NCBI GenBank assembly: GCA_018266735.1
Contig: JAFDZT010000001.1
Coordinates: forward strand, 248,001 to 312,000
DNA length: 64,000 nucleotides
Reading direction: 5' to 3'
Source: Bacteroidota bacterium
GTDB taxonomy: Bacteria; Bacteroidota; Ignavibacteria; Kapaibacteriales; Kapaibacteriaceae
Both the position numbers and the translations under genes were made by a program. Of this stretch, positions 19,884 to 27,624 are shown piece after piece (the first letter of the stretch is position 1; every line of letters begins with the position of its first letter). Under the pieces are notes generated by a model. The model made no database searches. It was not told where the DNA came from and was given only the letters and a program-made list of their open reading frames with translations.

Positions 19884-20441
19884 ATGGACCTCGCCCTGCA
19901 GATCGAAGAACTTTTCCGGAACGATCGGAAGAAGTACCTCGGATTCATCCGTCAGCGCGTCCGCAGCCAAGAGGAAGCGGAAGACATCCTCCAAGACGTA
20001 TTCACGAACGTCCTCGCCGCCTCCCAAGACGTACAGAAGCCTATCGAGAACATCGCATCATGGGTGTTCACGTCTGTACGGAACCGTATCATTGACTCGT
20101 ACCGCAAAAAGCGCACCGACAGCTTCTCCGACATCGGCTCGAACAACGAGAAGGACGAAGGCCTGGAGAACGTGGAGCGTTTCCTCGGCGACTTCTCCTA
20201 CAATCCGGAGAGCGACCTCGTCCGCAAGACAATTTGGGAAGCCGTATTGGCCGGGCTCGAAGAGCTGCCGATCGAACAAAAAGAGGTCTTCATCAAAAAT
20301 GAATTCGAAGGTGTATCGTTTAGAGAGATGTCCGAAGAGTCCGGTGTGAACATCAACACACTGTTGGCTCGCAAACGGTACGCCGTGCTACACCTCCGCA
20401 AGCGATTGCAGGATCTGTACGACACGGTCAACGAGAACTAG
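19884..20441 (+). CDS. ECF-like sigma-70 family RNA polymerase sigma factor
   Basis: 185 residues starting MDLALQIEELFRND. Region 2 spans about residues 15-85 with QEEAEDILQDVFTNV (2.1/2.2) and ASWVFTSVRNRIIDSYRKKR (2.3/2.4). An acidic linker of about 35 residues follows (SFSDIGSNNEKDEGLENVER). Region 4 is about 115-180 with LEELPIEQKEVFIKNEFEG and the helix-turn-helix MSEESGVNINTLLARKRYAV. This is an ECF-type sigma factor. No classical anti-sigma gene adjoins it, but a small two-segment membrane protein follows 12 bases downstream and might modulate it; that is inference only. Confidence 0.9.
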   Translation: MDLALQIEELFRNDRKKYLGFIRQRVRSQEEAEDILQDVFTNVLAASQDVQKPIENIASWVFTSVRNRIIDSYRKKRTDSFSDIGSNNEKDEGLENVERFLGDFSYNPESDLVRKTIWEAVLAGLEELPIEQKEVFIKNEFEGVSFREMSEESGVNINTLLARKRYAVLHLRKRLQDLYDTVNEN

Positions 20442-20453
20442 CCTCTCCCCCAC

Positions 20454-20876
20454 ATGTCCCTGCTGAATACAAGAACAGCCCGCTCGATGATCTACCTGGT
20501 ATGCATCGGCGGGCTGTTGGTTTGTAATGCATGGATCGTGATGGTGTTATGGAACACCGTGCTGTGGCCGATGACGCCAAGCAACGAACAACTGAACTTC
20601 CTGGAAGGCGCCGGACTCACGGCATTCGCCTACGTTATCGTTTTCACCGTCCGGTATGGCAGGAAGGCCGCAAAAACTCCCGCCGCCACAGCCGATGCGC
20701 ATCAGCGCACACATGCTCCCTCTCACCATACAGGGATGCCTCAACACTCGGAGTTAAGTGCCCTTTGCTCGTCCATGACGGCGGAGGAAAAGGCCCGACT
20801 CAAGCATGAGTTGGCGGCAAGAGCGGGGTGTAGGGAAGAGATCGGAAGAGAATACAAGATCAAGAATACAGAATGA
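20454..20876 (+). CDS. Small membrane protein whose C-terminus is supplied by a repeat
   Basis: 140 residues. Two hydrophobic segments (about 13-35 and 48-66, IYLVCIGGLLVCNAWIVMVL and LTAFAYVIVFTVRYG) suggest an inner-membrane protein with a cytoplasmic, His/Ala-rich tail. Near residue 100 there is a short conserved-looking stretch MTAEEKARLKHELAAR. No named domain is recognised. The final 14 codons and the stop lie inside the left arm of the inverted repeat at 20833-20969, so the tail EEIGREYKIKNTE appears to be repeat-derived and the ancestral stop may have been lost. It follows the sigma factor by 12 bases, so an operon is likely. Confidence 0.6.
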   Translation: MSLLNTRTARSMIYLVCIGGLLVCNAWIVMVLWNTVLWPMTPSNEQLNFLEGAGLTAFAYVIVFTVRYGRKAAKTPAATADAHQRTHAPSHHTGMPQHSELSALCSSMTAEEKARLKHELAARAGCREEIGREYKIKNTE

Positions 20877-20969
20877 AGGATCGATCCTTCTCGTCGTGAT
20901 TCTTGATCACCTGATTTCTGCTTTGAATTCTGTATTCTTGACCCCGTATTCTTCTTCCGATCTCTTCCC
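20833..20969. repeat. Large imperfect inverted repeat, dispersed-repeat copy A
   Basis: The left arm 20833-20874 is the near-perfect reverse complement of the right arm 20927-20969 (about 42 bases, few mismatches; both contain ATTCTGTATTCTTGA and CTTCCGATCTCTTCCC in the right-arm sense). The 52-base loop holds a perfect 16-base palindrome GAAGGATCGATCCTTC at 20875-20890 and a small GTGAT...ATCAC hairpin. The left arm covers the end of the upstream small membrane-protein gene and the right arm stops about 10 bases before the mscL start. The arm sequence recurs at 21807-21831 and, more loosely, at 51188-51247. It would fold into a strong hairpin when transcribed. Confidence 0.85.
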
Positions 20970-20978
20970 GGAGTTCCC

Positions 20979-21374
20979 ATGGGTGTGGTTTCTGAATTCA
21001 AAGAATTCGTTTCGCGCGGCAACGTCCTCGATCTGGCCGTTGGTGTGGTGATCGGTGGCGCATTTGGGGCCATCGTCACATCATTGGTCACGGATATCAT
21101 CATGCCCCCTATCGGGATGATGTTGAGCGGCGTCGACTTCTCGTCGATCGTCACCACGTTGAAAGCAGCGGGTCCTGACGGCAAAGGCGCCGTCACCATC
21201 AATTGGGGCAAGTTCCTCGATGCCGTTGTTCGCTTCCTGATCGTTGCAGCCGCCATCTTCATGGTGGTACGTCTCGTGAACAAGATGCGCAAACCTGCAG
21301 AGGCTCCAGCTCCCGCCGGACCATCGGCGCAAGAGGTCCTTCTTGGCGAGATCCGCGACCTCTTGAAGAAATAG
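20979..21374 (+). CDS. mscL: Large-conductance mechanosensitive channel
   Basis: 131 residues, family length. The N-terminal helix and TM1 are typical: [38 protein letters not shown], then a periplasmic loop (residues about 48-75) and TM2 [18 protein letters not shown], followed by a Pro/Ala linker and the C-terminal bundle helix [12 protein letters not shown]. MscL is a homopentameric emergency valve opened by membrane tension on hypo-osmotic shock. Its leader contains the right arm of the large inverted repeat, which could affect translation or decouple it from the upstream gene. The stop is directly adjacent to the convergent methyltransferase stop. Confidence 0.95.
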   Translation: MGVVSEFKEFVSRGNVLDLAVGVVIGGAFGAIVTSLVTDIIMPPIGMMLSGVDFSSIVTTLKAAGPDGKGAVTINWGKFLDAVVRFLIVAAAIFMVVRLVNKMRKPAEAPAPAGPSAQEVLLGEIRDLLKK

Positions 21375-22658
21375 TCAGTCCATGCGTTGCGCATAGTACG
21401 TGCGATGTCCGTCGCCCACACGTACGATGAACACCACTCCGTGATGATCGCTTGCGGGGAAGGAGAGCGCATGTCGTAGCTCTTCCGGATCGCGCGGCCA
21501 GCCTCGCTTCTTGAATTCCGTATGCTTGTTCCATTCGAGCTCTCGAATGCGAACCTGCATGCGCTTTTCGCTCACACCCTCATCAACAGCAACGACTCGG
21601 AAACGCGTCCACCACACCGATGGCCCGGGATCGATCGACGCAAGACCATAGGCGATCTGCGGATCGATAGGACGTATGCCATGGTCGCGATATACAGCAG
21701 TGAGTAACCCCGAGGCGATAAGGGTGGCGTGGGGCTCGAAGAGCACTTCGTGGGACACGGAGTGAGACACGTTGTGCGATTCTGTATTGACAGATCCTTT
21801 CATTGCATTCTGTATTCTTGATCCTGTATTCGCATCTCCCATTATCCTCCTCACCTCCTTCCCCTCCACCAGCGTCGCAGACACGTCGTACGATGTGCGG
21901 GTTCGAAGAACGAGCTCTTTGCATTCGTTGCCGCTGCCAATGTAGTCGCGACAAAGTCCGCGCATAAGTGACGCGGGCACATCATCGGCCGGACCGAGCT
22001 TGATGCCCACGGCGCGCAGGAATGGTATGCGTGGATGCGTTGTGAGCAAGGCAAGGGGTGGATCGTGATGCGCGATCGAGCGGGTGCGCTTGCCCGATGG
22101 TGTCCGTCGCGACGGGTCGGCCCAGAGTCCATCCGCCTGCTCCATGGCCTGTTCCCATGCATCGCACGGAACGGCGGCGTTGATCACGTCGACGTTGTGG
22201 ATCCCGGCACGACGGAGATTCCCTTGCGCCAAGGCAGCAACGATCGGATCTGCTTCAAAGCTCACCACACGCCCAACACGCGCTGCGATGGCTTGTGTGT
22301 CGAGACCAGACCCCGTGCAGACCTCCACCACCATGGTGCAGCCATCAAAGAGTTCGGCATGCACGCGTGCGATGTCGGGATGCGTTGCCTGTTCGGCACC
22401 CACCGACGTGAACAGCCATGCCCCTTGAGCCTTCCCAAGCCGTTCAGCCTTTTGCGCACCAACACAGAGATCGATGAGCGTTGCCGCATAAGCTCTGTGA
22501 TCTTCCGGCAACACGGCCCGCACGGCCTCAACGCCCTTGGGTGTGACCAGCGCATCGGAGCGTGTGGCATGGGTGCGCAGGAGCGACGTCAGCGTCGACA
22601 CCAATCCTGCAAGTTCTTGAGTTCGAAGGAGTTCTAGAAGGTGCGGCATTGTTTCCAT
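21375..22658 (-). CDS. SAM-dependent methyltransferase with THUMP-like C-terminal domain and inserted repeat peptide
   Basis: 427 residues. An N-terminal helical domain (1-90) precedes a Rossmann core with motif I VVEVCTGSGLDTQAIAARV near residue 110-130, SFEADPIVAALAQGNL near 135, and GLWADPSRRTPSGKR near 180, the pattern of the class I methyltransferase / THUMP-like family found in Bacteroidota. The C-terminal domain shows GKEVRRI near 265 and LFEPHATLIASGLL near 305. Between these lie about 30 residues (including NTGSRIQN and SHNVSHSVSHEV) encoded by dispersed-repeat copy B, so the domain seems to carry an in-frame insertion. Function on RNA or another substrate is not proven. An alternative start is ATG at 22649. 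Confidence 0.82.
   Translation of the reverse strand: METMPHLLELLRTQELAGLVSTLTSLLRTHATRSDALVTPKGVEAVRAVLPEDHRAYAATLIDLCVGAQKAERLGKAQGAWLFTSVGAEQATHPDIARVHAELFDGCTMVVEVCTGSGLDTQAIAARVGRVVSFEADPIVAALAQGNLRRAGIHNVDVINAAVPCDAWEQAMEQADGLWADPSRRTPSGKRTRSIAHHDPPLALLTTHPRIPFLRAVGIKLGPADDVPASLMRGLCRDYIGSGNECKELVLRTRTSYDVSATLVEGKEVRRIMGDANTGSRIQNAMKGSVNTESHNVSHSVSHEVLFEPHATLIASGLLTAVYRDHGIRPIDPQIAYGLASIDPGPSVWWTRFRVVAVDEGVSEKRMQVRIRELEWNKHTEFKKRGWPRDPEELRHALSFPASDHHGVVFIVRVGDGHRTYYAQRMD
21746..21840. repeat. Dispersed-repeat copy B, inside the methyltransferase gene
   Basis: The core ATTCTGTATTCTTGATCCTG (beginning 21807) and the nearby GATCCTTTCATT and CATCTCCC blocks match the arms of copy A. The left part has 12-base tandem units of the type GTGGGACACGGA/GTGAGACACGTT (from about 21750), also seen in copy C. 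The whole element is in frame with the methyltransferase on the minus strand and contains no stop in that frame. Confidence 0.75.
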
Positions 22659-22688
22659 GACTGTTTTCTAATTGGGGACGTGGTCGGA

Positions 22689-22707
22689 AAGCGCGATATT
22701 CGCGCTT
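22689..22707. promoter_or_regulatory. Palindrome AAGCGCGA-TAT-TCGCGCTT upstream of pckA
   Basis: Perfect eight-base arms with a three-base centre lie between the divergent methyltransferase and pckA genes, 28 bases before the likely pckA ATG. The size and symmetry fit an operator for a helix-turn-helix dimer controlling pckA, or a leader hairpin. The regulator is not identifiable here. Confidence 0.4.
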
Positions 22708-22735
22708 CACATTGTCACATTATGAGACCGTTACA

Positions 22736-24292
22736 ATGAACGCCCACGAAGAACACGCACGTCTTCAGTTAGCTCAACAAGGGCTCGCCAACATGGGAGA
22801 GATCTTCTACAATCTCTCCACGGCCGAGCTGTACGAACACGCTTTGTTCAATGACGAGGGCATGCTCACGGAGCACGGTGCGCTCAATGTGAACTCCGCG
22901 CCATACACGGGACGTCGACCGAACGACAAGTTCGTGGTTGACGAGGCATCAAGCAAGGACGATGTATGGTGGGGCAAGGTGAACAAGCCGTTCTCCGAAG
23001 AAAAATTCAATGCGCTGAAACGACGCGTCTATGCCTACCTGCAGAACCGCGACGTCTACGTTCACGACGTCGTGGCCGGTTCCGATGAAAAGTACAAGCT
23101 CAACGTTCGCTTTGTACAAGAGCAGGCCTATCACTCGCTGTTCGTCAAGAACATGTTCATCGAGGCAACGCCGTCGGAACTTGACGGATTCCTTCCCGGA
23201 TTCACGGTGATCACCGTGCCGGACTTCAAGGCCATCCCCGAGATCGACGGCACGCTTTCGGAAGTGGCCGTGATCCTGAGCTTCGAACAAAAACTCGTCC
23301 TGATCTGCGGCACAAAGTATGCCGGCGAGAACAAGAAGGCCATCTTCACCGTGTTGAACTATCTCTTGCCAAAGGTTGGCGTAATGAGCATGCACTGCTC
23401 GGCGAACATTGGAAAGAATGGCGACACGGCTCTCTTCTTCGGATTGTCCGGTACCGGAAAGACCACACTCTCGTCCGACCCTGAGCGTGCGCTCATCGGC
23501 GACGACGAACATGGTTGGAGCGACGATGGCGTCTTCAATTTCGAAGGCGGCTGCTATGCAAAGGTGATCAATCTGTCGGCAGAAGCAGAGCCAACGATCT
23601 TCGCGCTCACACGCACATTCGGAACGATCCTTGAGAATGTGGTGATGGACGAGGACACCCGCGTGCTCGACCTTACATCGCAAGACATCACCGAGAACAC
23701 GCGTGCTTCCTACACGCGCGATGTGATCCCGAACCTCGCACCAGGCAACAAGGGTGGTCATCCAAAGAACATCGTCTTCTTGACCGCCGACGCATTCGGT
23801 GTGATGCCGCCGATCTCGCGCCTGACTCCAGAGCAGGCCATGTTCCACTTCTTGAGCGGTTACACAGCAAAGGTGGCCGGGACGGAGGCAGGGGTCAAGG
23901 AACCAAGCGCAACATTCTCAACATGCTTCGGTGCACCGTTCATGGTCCATCATCCGAAGGTGTATGCGAACCTGCTTCGTGAAAAGATCAATACCCACGG
24001 CGCCACAGTATGGCTCGTGAACACTGGTTGGAGCGGTGGAGCGTATGGCGTTGGACATCGCATGAAGATCCAGCATACGCGCGCCATGTTGCGTGCTGCA
24101 CTGAATGGCGATCTCAACAATGTGGAGTATGTGAAAGACGCATTCTTCGGACTCGACATTCCAACATCGTGTCCCGATGTTCCGGCCGAAGTATTGAACC
24201 CACGCAACACGTGGGCAGACAAGGCCGCCTACGATAAGCAGGCACAGCATCTTGTCGAGTTGTTCAACGACAACTATAAGCAGTTCGAATAA
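22736..24292 (+). CDS. pckA: Phosphoenolpyruvate carboxykinase (ATP-type)
   Basis: 518 residues from the ATG at 22736 (MNAHEEHARLQL); a TTG at 22712 would add eight residues. The kinase-1a loop reads FGLSGTGKTTLSSDP near residue 240 with MHCSANIGKNGD before it and GDDEHGWSDDGVFNFEGGCY after, the metal-binding and kinase-2 region. RYT-type adenine site residues (ENTRASYTRDVIPN) follow near 330. It converts oxaloacetate plus ATP to PEP, ADP and CO2, the entry of gluconeogenesis. An upstream palindrome may be its operator. It is convergent with the DUF2007 gene. Confidence 0.95.
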   Translation: MNAHEEHARLQLAQQGLANMGEIFYNLSTAELYEHALFNDEGMLTEHGALNVNSAPYTGRRPNDKFVVDEASSKDDVWWGKVNKPFSEEKFNALKRRVYAYLQNRDVYVHDVVAGSDEKYKLNVRFVQEQAYHSLFVKNMFIEATPSELDGFLPGFTVITVPDFKAIPEIDGTLSEVAVILSFEQKLVLICGTKYAGENKKAIFTVLNYLLPKVGVMSMHCSANIGKNGDTALFFGLSGTGKTTLSSDPERALIGDDEHGWSDDGVFNFEGGCYAKVINLSAEAEPTIFALTRTFGTILENVVMDEDTRVLDLTSQDITENTRASYTRDVIPNLAPGNKGGHPKNIVFLTADAFGVMPPISRLTPEQAMFHFLSGYTAKVAGTEAGVKEPSATFSTCFGAPFMVHHPKVYANLLREKINTHGATVWLVNTGWSGGAYGVGHRMKIQHTRAMLRAALNGDLNNVEYVKDAFFGLDIPTSCPDVPAEVLNPRNTWADKAAYDKQAQHLVELFNDNYKQFE

Positions 24293-24330
24293 GATCGGTC
24301 GACGACAACGTTAGAAATCGTCGTCGTCGT
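24293..24330. terminator. Possible bidirectional terminator between pckA and DUF2007 gene
   Basis: TCGACGAC near 24299-24306 can pair with the GTCGTCG repeats at 24318-24329, which also encode the Asp-rich tail of the DUF2007 protein. The spacer contains GTTAGAAAT. There is no long T-run, so this is a weak call based on position between convergent genes. Confidence 0.3.
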
Positions 24331-24592
24331 CGATCACATCAAGATTTGCATTCAAGATATCTGGAGGTATCGGGTCATCATCCATGGCCCGTGCCTCCAG
24401 GATCTCGCGAGCTTCCTCGAGATCATCCTCAAAGACCATCACCTTCACGCCGTTCGATGCCGTGAGTGAGGGTAGTGCACCACCGGCATCATCGTGGATC
24501 ACACGATAGTCGATGCCGGCGTCACGCAGCTGTGATTCAACGAGTTGCGCTTCGATCTCTGAATCGAACTGAGCAAGCAACATCAAAGCCAT
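24311..24592 (-). CDS. DUF2007 small putative signal-transducing protein
   Basis: 93 residues. The family pattern is clear: LLAQFDSEIEAQLVESQLRD at the N-terminus (an alpha-beta ferredoxin-like half), then GIDYRVIHDDAGG and VKVMVFEDDLEEAREIL. The tail ends in a run of Asp (DVIDDDDDF). DUF2007 proteins resemble PII-like signalling folds but their ligands are unknown. It is the last gene of a minus-strand run ettA - unknown secreted protein - DUF2007, with a 15-base gap upstream. Confidence 0.85.
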   Translation of the reverse strand: MALMLLAQFDSEIEAQLVESQLRDAGIDYRVIHDDAGGALPSLTASNGVKVMVFEDDLEEAREILEARAMDDDPIPPDILNANLDVIDDDDDF

Positions 24593-24607
24593 TGTCGTTC
24601 TCCACGT

Positions 24608-25219
24608 TTACTTCTTGTTCTTCTGCATCTCGGTGGCAACACGCGAAATGAGTTCGAATGTTTGTCGTTGGTGTGCCATCTTCACCTTCGCATCCGGATT
24701 GCGGAAGCACCACATGATCACCGTGTGGTCGTTCACCAGGAACTCTTCCGTTTTGTCGATGTTCTCGGGCTTCTCGTTCGCTTTGTAGATGAACTTACAG
24801 ATCCGAACGCGAGCGTCTGCCGGGAGGACCTTGTCCCATTCCATGTACAAGATAACGCCGTCGGACGTGCCTCCCTTGAATGTCTGGAATGCCGTGCGAG
24901 TTGGCGTTCCGATCGCTGCGTCCACCTTGGCCGTTTCCTTAAAGAACTTCTCGGCCACCGTGGAAGGACATGCGAAGGTACTCACAAGTTTGATCCCATC
25001 GGGTACCTTCGAAGCCGGCATCTGGAGCTCGTTCCAAGGCAGCGGGATCGTCCGCGTAAGCTTGGTGAAGTTGTAGCGTTGCGTTTCCGACAGAACCTTC
25101 ACGGTTTGTCCCTGTGGGGTCTTCGTCGGGATCTGTGGACTCAACGACGGTGGCATCTGCTGTGCGATGGCAACCGAACCAATGGCCAGAACGAGAACTG
25201 CTCGCATCATGGTATGCAT
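24608..25219 (-). CDS. Secreted protein of unknown function
   Basis: 203 residues. The start at 25219 gives a signal peptide (MHTMMRAVLVLAIGSVAIAQQ). The mature part has no domain I recognise. It contains a Pro/Thr-rich stretch (SLSPQIPTKTPQGQTV), a central beta-rich region (GVILYMEWDKVLPADARVRI, KFIYKANEKPENIDKTEE) and a charged C-terminal helix. It sits 25 bases after the ettA stop on the same strand and 15 bases before DUF2007, so it is probably co-transcribed with both. Likely periplasmic. Confidence 0.7.
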   Translation of the reverse strand: MHTMMRAVLVLAIGSVAIAQQMPPSLSPQIPTKTPQGQTVKVLSETQRYNFTKLTRTIPLPWNELQMPASKVPDGIKLVSTFACPSTVAEKFFKETAKVDAAIGTPTRTAFQTFKGGTSDGVILYMEWDKVLPADARVRICKFIYKANEKPENIDKTEEFLVNDHTVIMWCFRNPDAKVKMAHQRQTFELISRVATEMQKNKK

Positions 25220-25244
25220 GGATCCTTCTCCGTAGTTCAAACGG

Positions 25245-26924
25245 TTAACGAGTAAGTTTTCTGTAGGTAAGCCGATGTGGGCGCTCGGCATCGATGCCCA
25301 ATCGACGTTTTCTGTCCTCTTCGTATTGCGAATAGTTCCCATCGAACCACACCACATTCGAGTCGCCTTCAAAGGCCAGAATGTTCGTTGCGATACGGTC
25401 CAGGAACCAACGATCGTGACTGATCACCACGGCGCATCCGGCGAACTCTTGCAACGCCTCTTCCAACGCACGAAGCGTGTTCACGTCGAGATCGTTCGTT
25501 GGTTCATCCAACAGCAAGACGTTTGCGCCCTCCTTGAGCATCTTGGCCAAGTGCACACGATTGCGCTCTCCGCCCGAGAGTTGCGACACGAGCTTCTGCT
25601 GATCGCTGCCGTTGAAGTTGAACCGCGCCACGTAGGCTCTCGATTGCATTTCGCGATTGCCAAGCGTGATCACATCATTACCGTCAGAGATCTCTTGCCA
25701 AATGCTCTTCGTTGCATCGAGTGGACGGTTCTGATCGATGTAGCCAAGCTTCACCGTGTCGCCGACGATGAACTCGCCGGCATCAGGCTCCAGTTCTCCG
25801 GTGATCATCTTGAACAGCGTGGTCTTCCCGGCACCATTCGGTCCGATGATCCCAATGATACCCCCCGGGGGCAAGGAGAAGGAGAGGTCCTCATAGAGGA
25901 TCTTATCGCCGAACGCCTTGCTGATGTGCTTCGCATCGATGACCACATCGCCAAGGCGTGGACCTGCAGGGATGAAGATCTCCATCTCTTCGTTCCGCTT
26001 GACGGTATCTTCGGTGAGGAGCTTCTCATAGGCACTGATACGTGCCTTGCTCTTCGCATGGCGACCCTTCGGATCCTTGCGAACCCACTCCAGCTCTTCC
26101 TTCAAGGCCTTCTGGCGCTTGCTCTCTGTCTTCTCTTCTTGCGCCATGCGCGCAGACTTCAGTTCCAGCCACTTTGTGTAGTTCCCTTCGAACGGGATAC
26201 CGGCGCCATTGTCCAACTCAAGGATCCAACCCGCCACATTGTCGAGGAAGTATCGATCGTGTGTCACGGCGATCACGGTTCCTTCATACTTCGCAAGGTG
26301 CTGTTCCAGCCACGACACGCTCTCAGCATCAAGGTGGTTCGTTGGCTCATCCAACAACAGCACGTCGGGCTTTTGCAACAGGAGTCGACAGAGTGCAACG
26401 CGACGCTTTTCACCACCGGAGATCACGCCAACAAGCGTGTCCGATGGTGGACAGCGAAGTGCATCCATGGCGAACTCCAGCTTACTGTCGATGTCCCATG
26501 CACCGAGATGCTCGATCTTGTCCTGCAGCTTCGCTTGCTTTTCGAGCAAGGCATCGAAGTCTGCATCGGGATCGGCGAACTGTTCGCTGATGGCATTGTA
26601 TTCCTTGAGAAGGTTCACCGATTCCGTGGCGCCTTCTTCAACGATCTCCTTTACGGTCTTGTTAGGATCGAGCAACGGCTCTTGCGGCAAGTAGCCAAAG
26701 GTCACATCCTTGTTCTTCGTGATCTGACCGATGTACTCTTCGTCGAGTCCGGCGATGATCTTCAACAGCGAGGATTTTCCGGCGCCGTTCAATCCCAAGA
26801 CACCGATCTTCGCACCGTAGAAGAAGGACAGATAGATGTCCTTCAAGACGGTCTTGTTCGGCTTGTAGACCTTGCTGACGCCGACCATTGAGAAAATGAT
26901 CTTATTCGGTTCTGCGATTGCCAT
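25245..26924 (-). CDS. ettA: ABC-F translational throttle ATPase
   Basis: 559 residues with two ABC cassettes and no membrane segment. Walker A motifs are GLNGAGKSSL near residue 45 and GPNGAGKTTL near 355; signatures SGGEKRRVAL and SGGERNRVHL; Walker B LLLDEPTNHLD and LLLDEPTNDLD. The linker AKYEG...EWVRKDPKGRHAKSKAR contains the EttA-type P-site tRNA interaction motif. EttA binds the ribosomal E site and gates the first elongation steps according to energy charge. Start chosen at 26924 (MAIAEPNKIIF) by comparison with the usual EttA N-terminus; an ATG nine bases upstream is possible. Head of a run with two small downstream genes. Confidence 0.93.
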   Translation of the reverse strand: MAIAEPNKIIFSMVGVSKVYKPNKTVLKDIYLSFFYGAKIGVLGLNGAGKSSLLKIIAGLDEEYIGQITKNKDVTFGYLPQEPLLDPNKTVKEIVEEGATESVNLLKEYNAISEQFADPDADFDALLEKQAKLQDKIEHLGAWDIDSKLEFAMDALRCPPSDTLVGVISGGEKRRVALCRLLLQKPDVLLLDEPTNHLDAESVSWLEQHLAKYEGTVIAVTHDRYFLDNVAGWILELDNGAGIPFEGNYTKWLELKSARMAQEEKTESKRQKALKEELEWVRKDPKGRHAKSKARISAYEKLLTEDTVKRNEEMEIFIPAGPRLGDVVIDAKHISKAFGDKILYEDLSFSLPPGGIIGIIGPNGAGKTTLFKMITGELEPDAGEFIVGDTVKLGYIDQNRPLDATKSIWQEISDGNDVITLGNREMQSRAYVARFNFNGSDQQKLVSQLSGGERNRVHLAKMLKEGANVLLLDEPTNDLDVNTLRALEEALQEFAGCAVVISHDRWFLDRIATNILAFEGDSNVVWFDGNYSQYEEDRKRRLGIDAERPHRLTYRKLTR

Positions 26925-27000
26925 TGAGTTCATCCAGGGGTTACGGTGAGCGACAAAATTACGAACTTGAGTGATGCCACTGATCGGAAGGGATGAACAT

Positions 27001-27624
27001 ATGGCCACGTGGAGAGAGGTTCTTGGAGAGCGCTCCGGCGTTCGTGCTCTCGGTGCAACTTCCATTGCCCTCGCACTCACACTCTACGTATACGCGACCT
27101 TCCTTACCGTCGTCGAACAACGAACCGGTGTGGTGCTGACGGATCCGGTCCTTGCCGCCGTTCCCGCCCTCGACCTTACCTGGCCGATCTTCGTGATCCT
27201 GTATGGTGCGCTGGTGGTGGCCATCGTCGCACTCCTACGCGATCCGCTTCGCCTGATGCTCGCCGTGCGAGCGTATGCTACGCTCGTGGTGATCCGCATG
27301 GCATGCATGTGGGTGATCCCGCTGGAACCGCCGGCGGGAATGATCCCGCTGATCGACCCCATCGTGCAATCGGCAACGGGCGCGAGCGAGGCGCTTTCGA
27401 GAGATCTCTTCTTCAGCGGACATACCTCGATCCTCACGCTCATGGCCTGTGTGATGCCACGTCGTGGAATGCGGATGTTCTTTGCTGTTCTTGCCGTGCT
27501 CATGGGATGCTTTGTGATCCTGCAGCATGTGCACTATACGATCGACGTGCTGGTGGCTCCGATGGCCGCCTTCACGGCCTACACGCTCATGAAGGGCCGA
27601 GGCGATCTGCCAGACCGGCAATGA
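27001..27624 (+). CDS. PAP2_C / sphingomyelin synthase-like membrane phosphatase or phosphotransferase
   Basis: 207 residues with about five to six hydrophobic segments. The catalytic triad region looks like the sphingomyelin-synthase branch of the PAP2 family: RDLFFSGHTSILTLMA near residue 130-145 (first His) and HVHYTIDVLVAP near 178-190 (second His and Asp). Eukaryotic relatives transfer phosphocholine from phosphatidylcholine to ceramide; bacterial members may make other sphingolipid headgroups. The ATG at 27001 is preferred because of GGAAGGG eight bases upstream, rather than the GTG or ATG at 26971-26974. Its 3' end overlaps the hutG-like gene by 38 bases, convergently. A sphingolipid link is supported by the nearby spt-like gene but unproven. 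Confidence 0.75.
   Translation: MATWREVLGERSGVRALGATSIALALTLYVYATFLTVVEQRTGVVLTDPVLAAVPALDLTWPIFVILYGALVVAIVALLRDPLRLMLAVRAYATLVVIRMACMWVIPLEPPAGMIPLIDPIVQSATGASEALSRDLFFSGHTSILTLMACVMPRRGMRMFFAVLAVLMGCFVILQHVHYTIDVLVAPMAAFTAYTLMKGRGDLPDRQ

Noticed and set aside
24311-24340. Repeated GTC at the DUF2007 gene end as a microsatellite
   Set aside because: It encodes the natural acidic tail of the protein and is short; it is not a significant repeat on its own.
25275-26891. A 538-codon open frame antisense to ettA
   Set aside because: It mirrors the codon bias of the true gene on the other strand; composition is Val/His/Arg-rich with no domain, while ettA has all ABC-F motifs.
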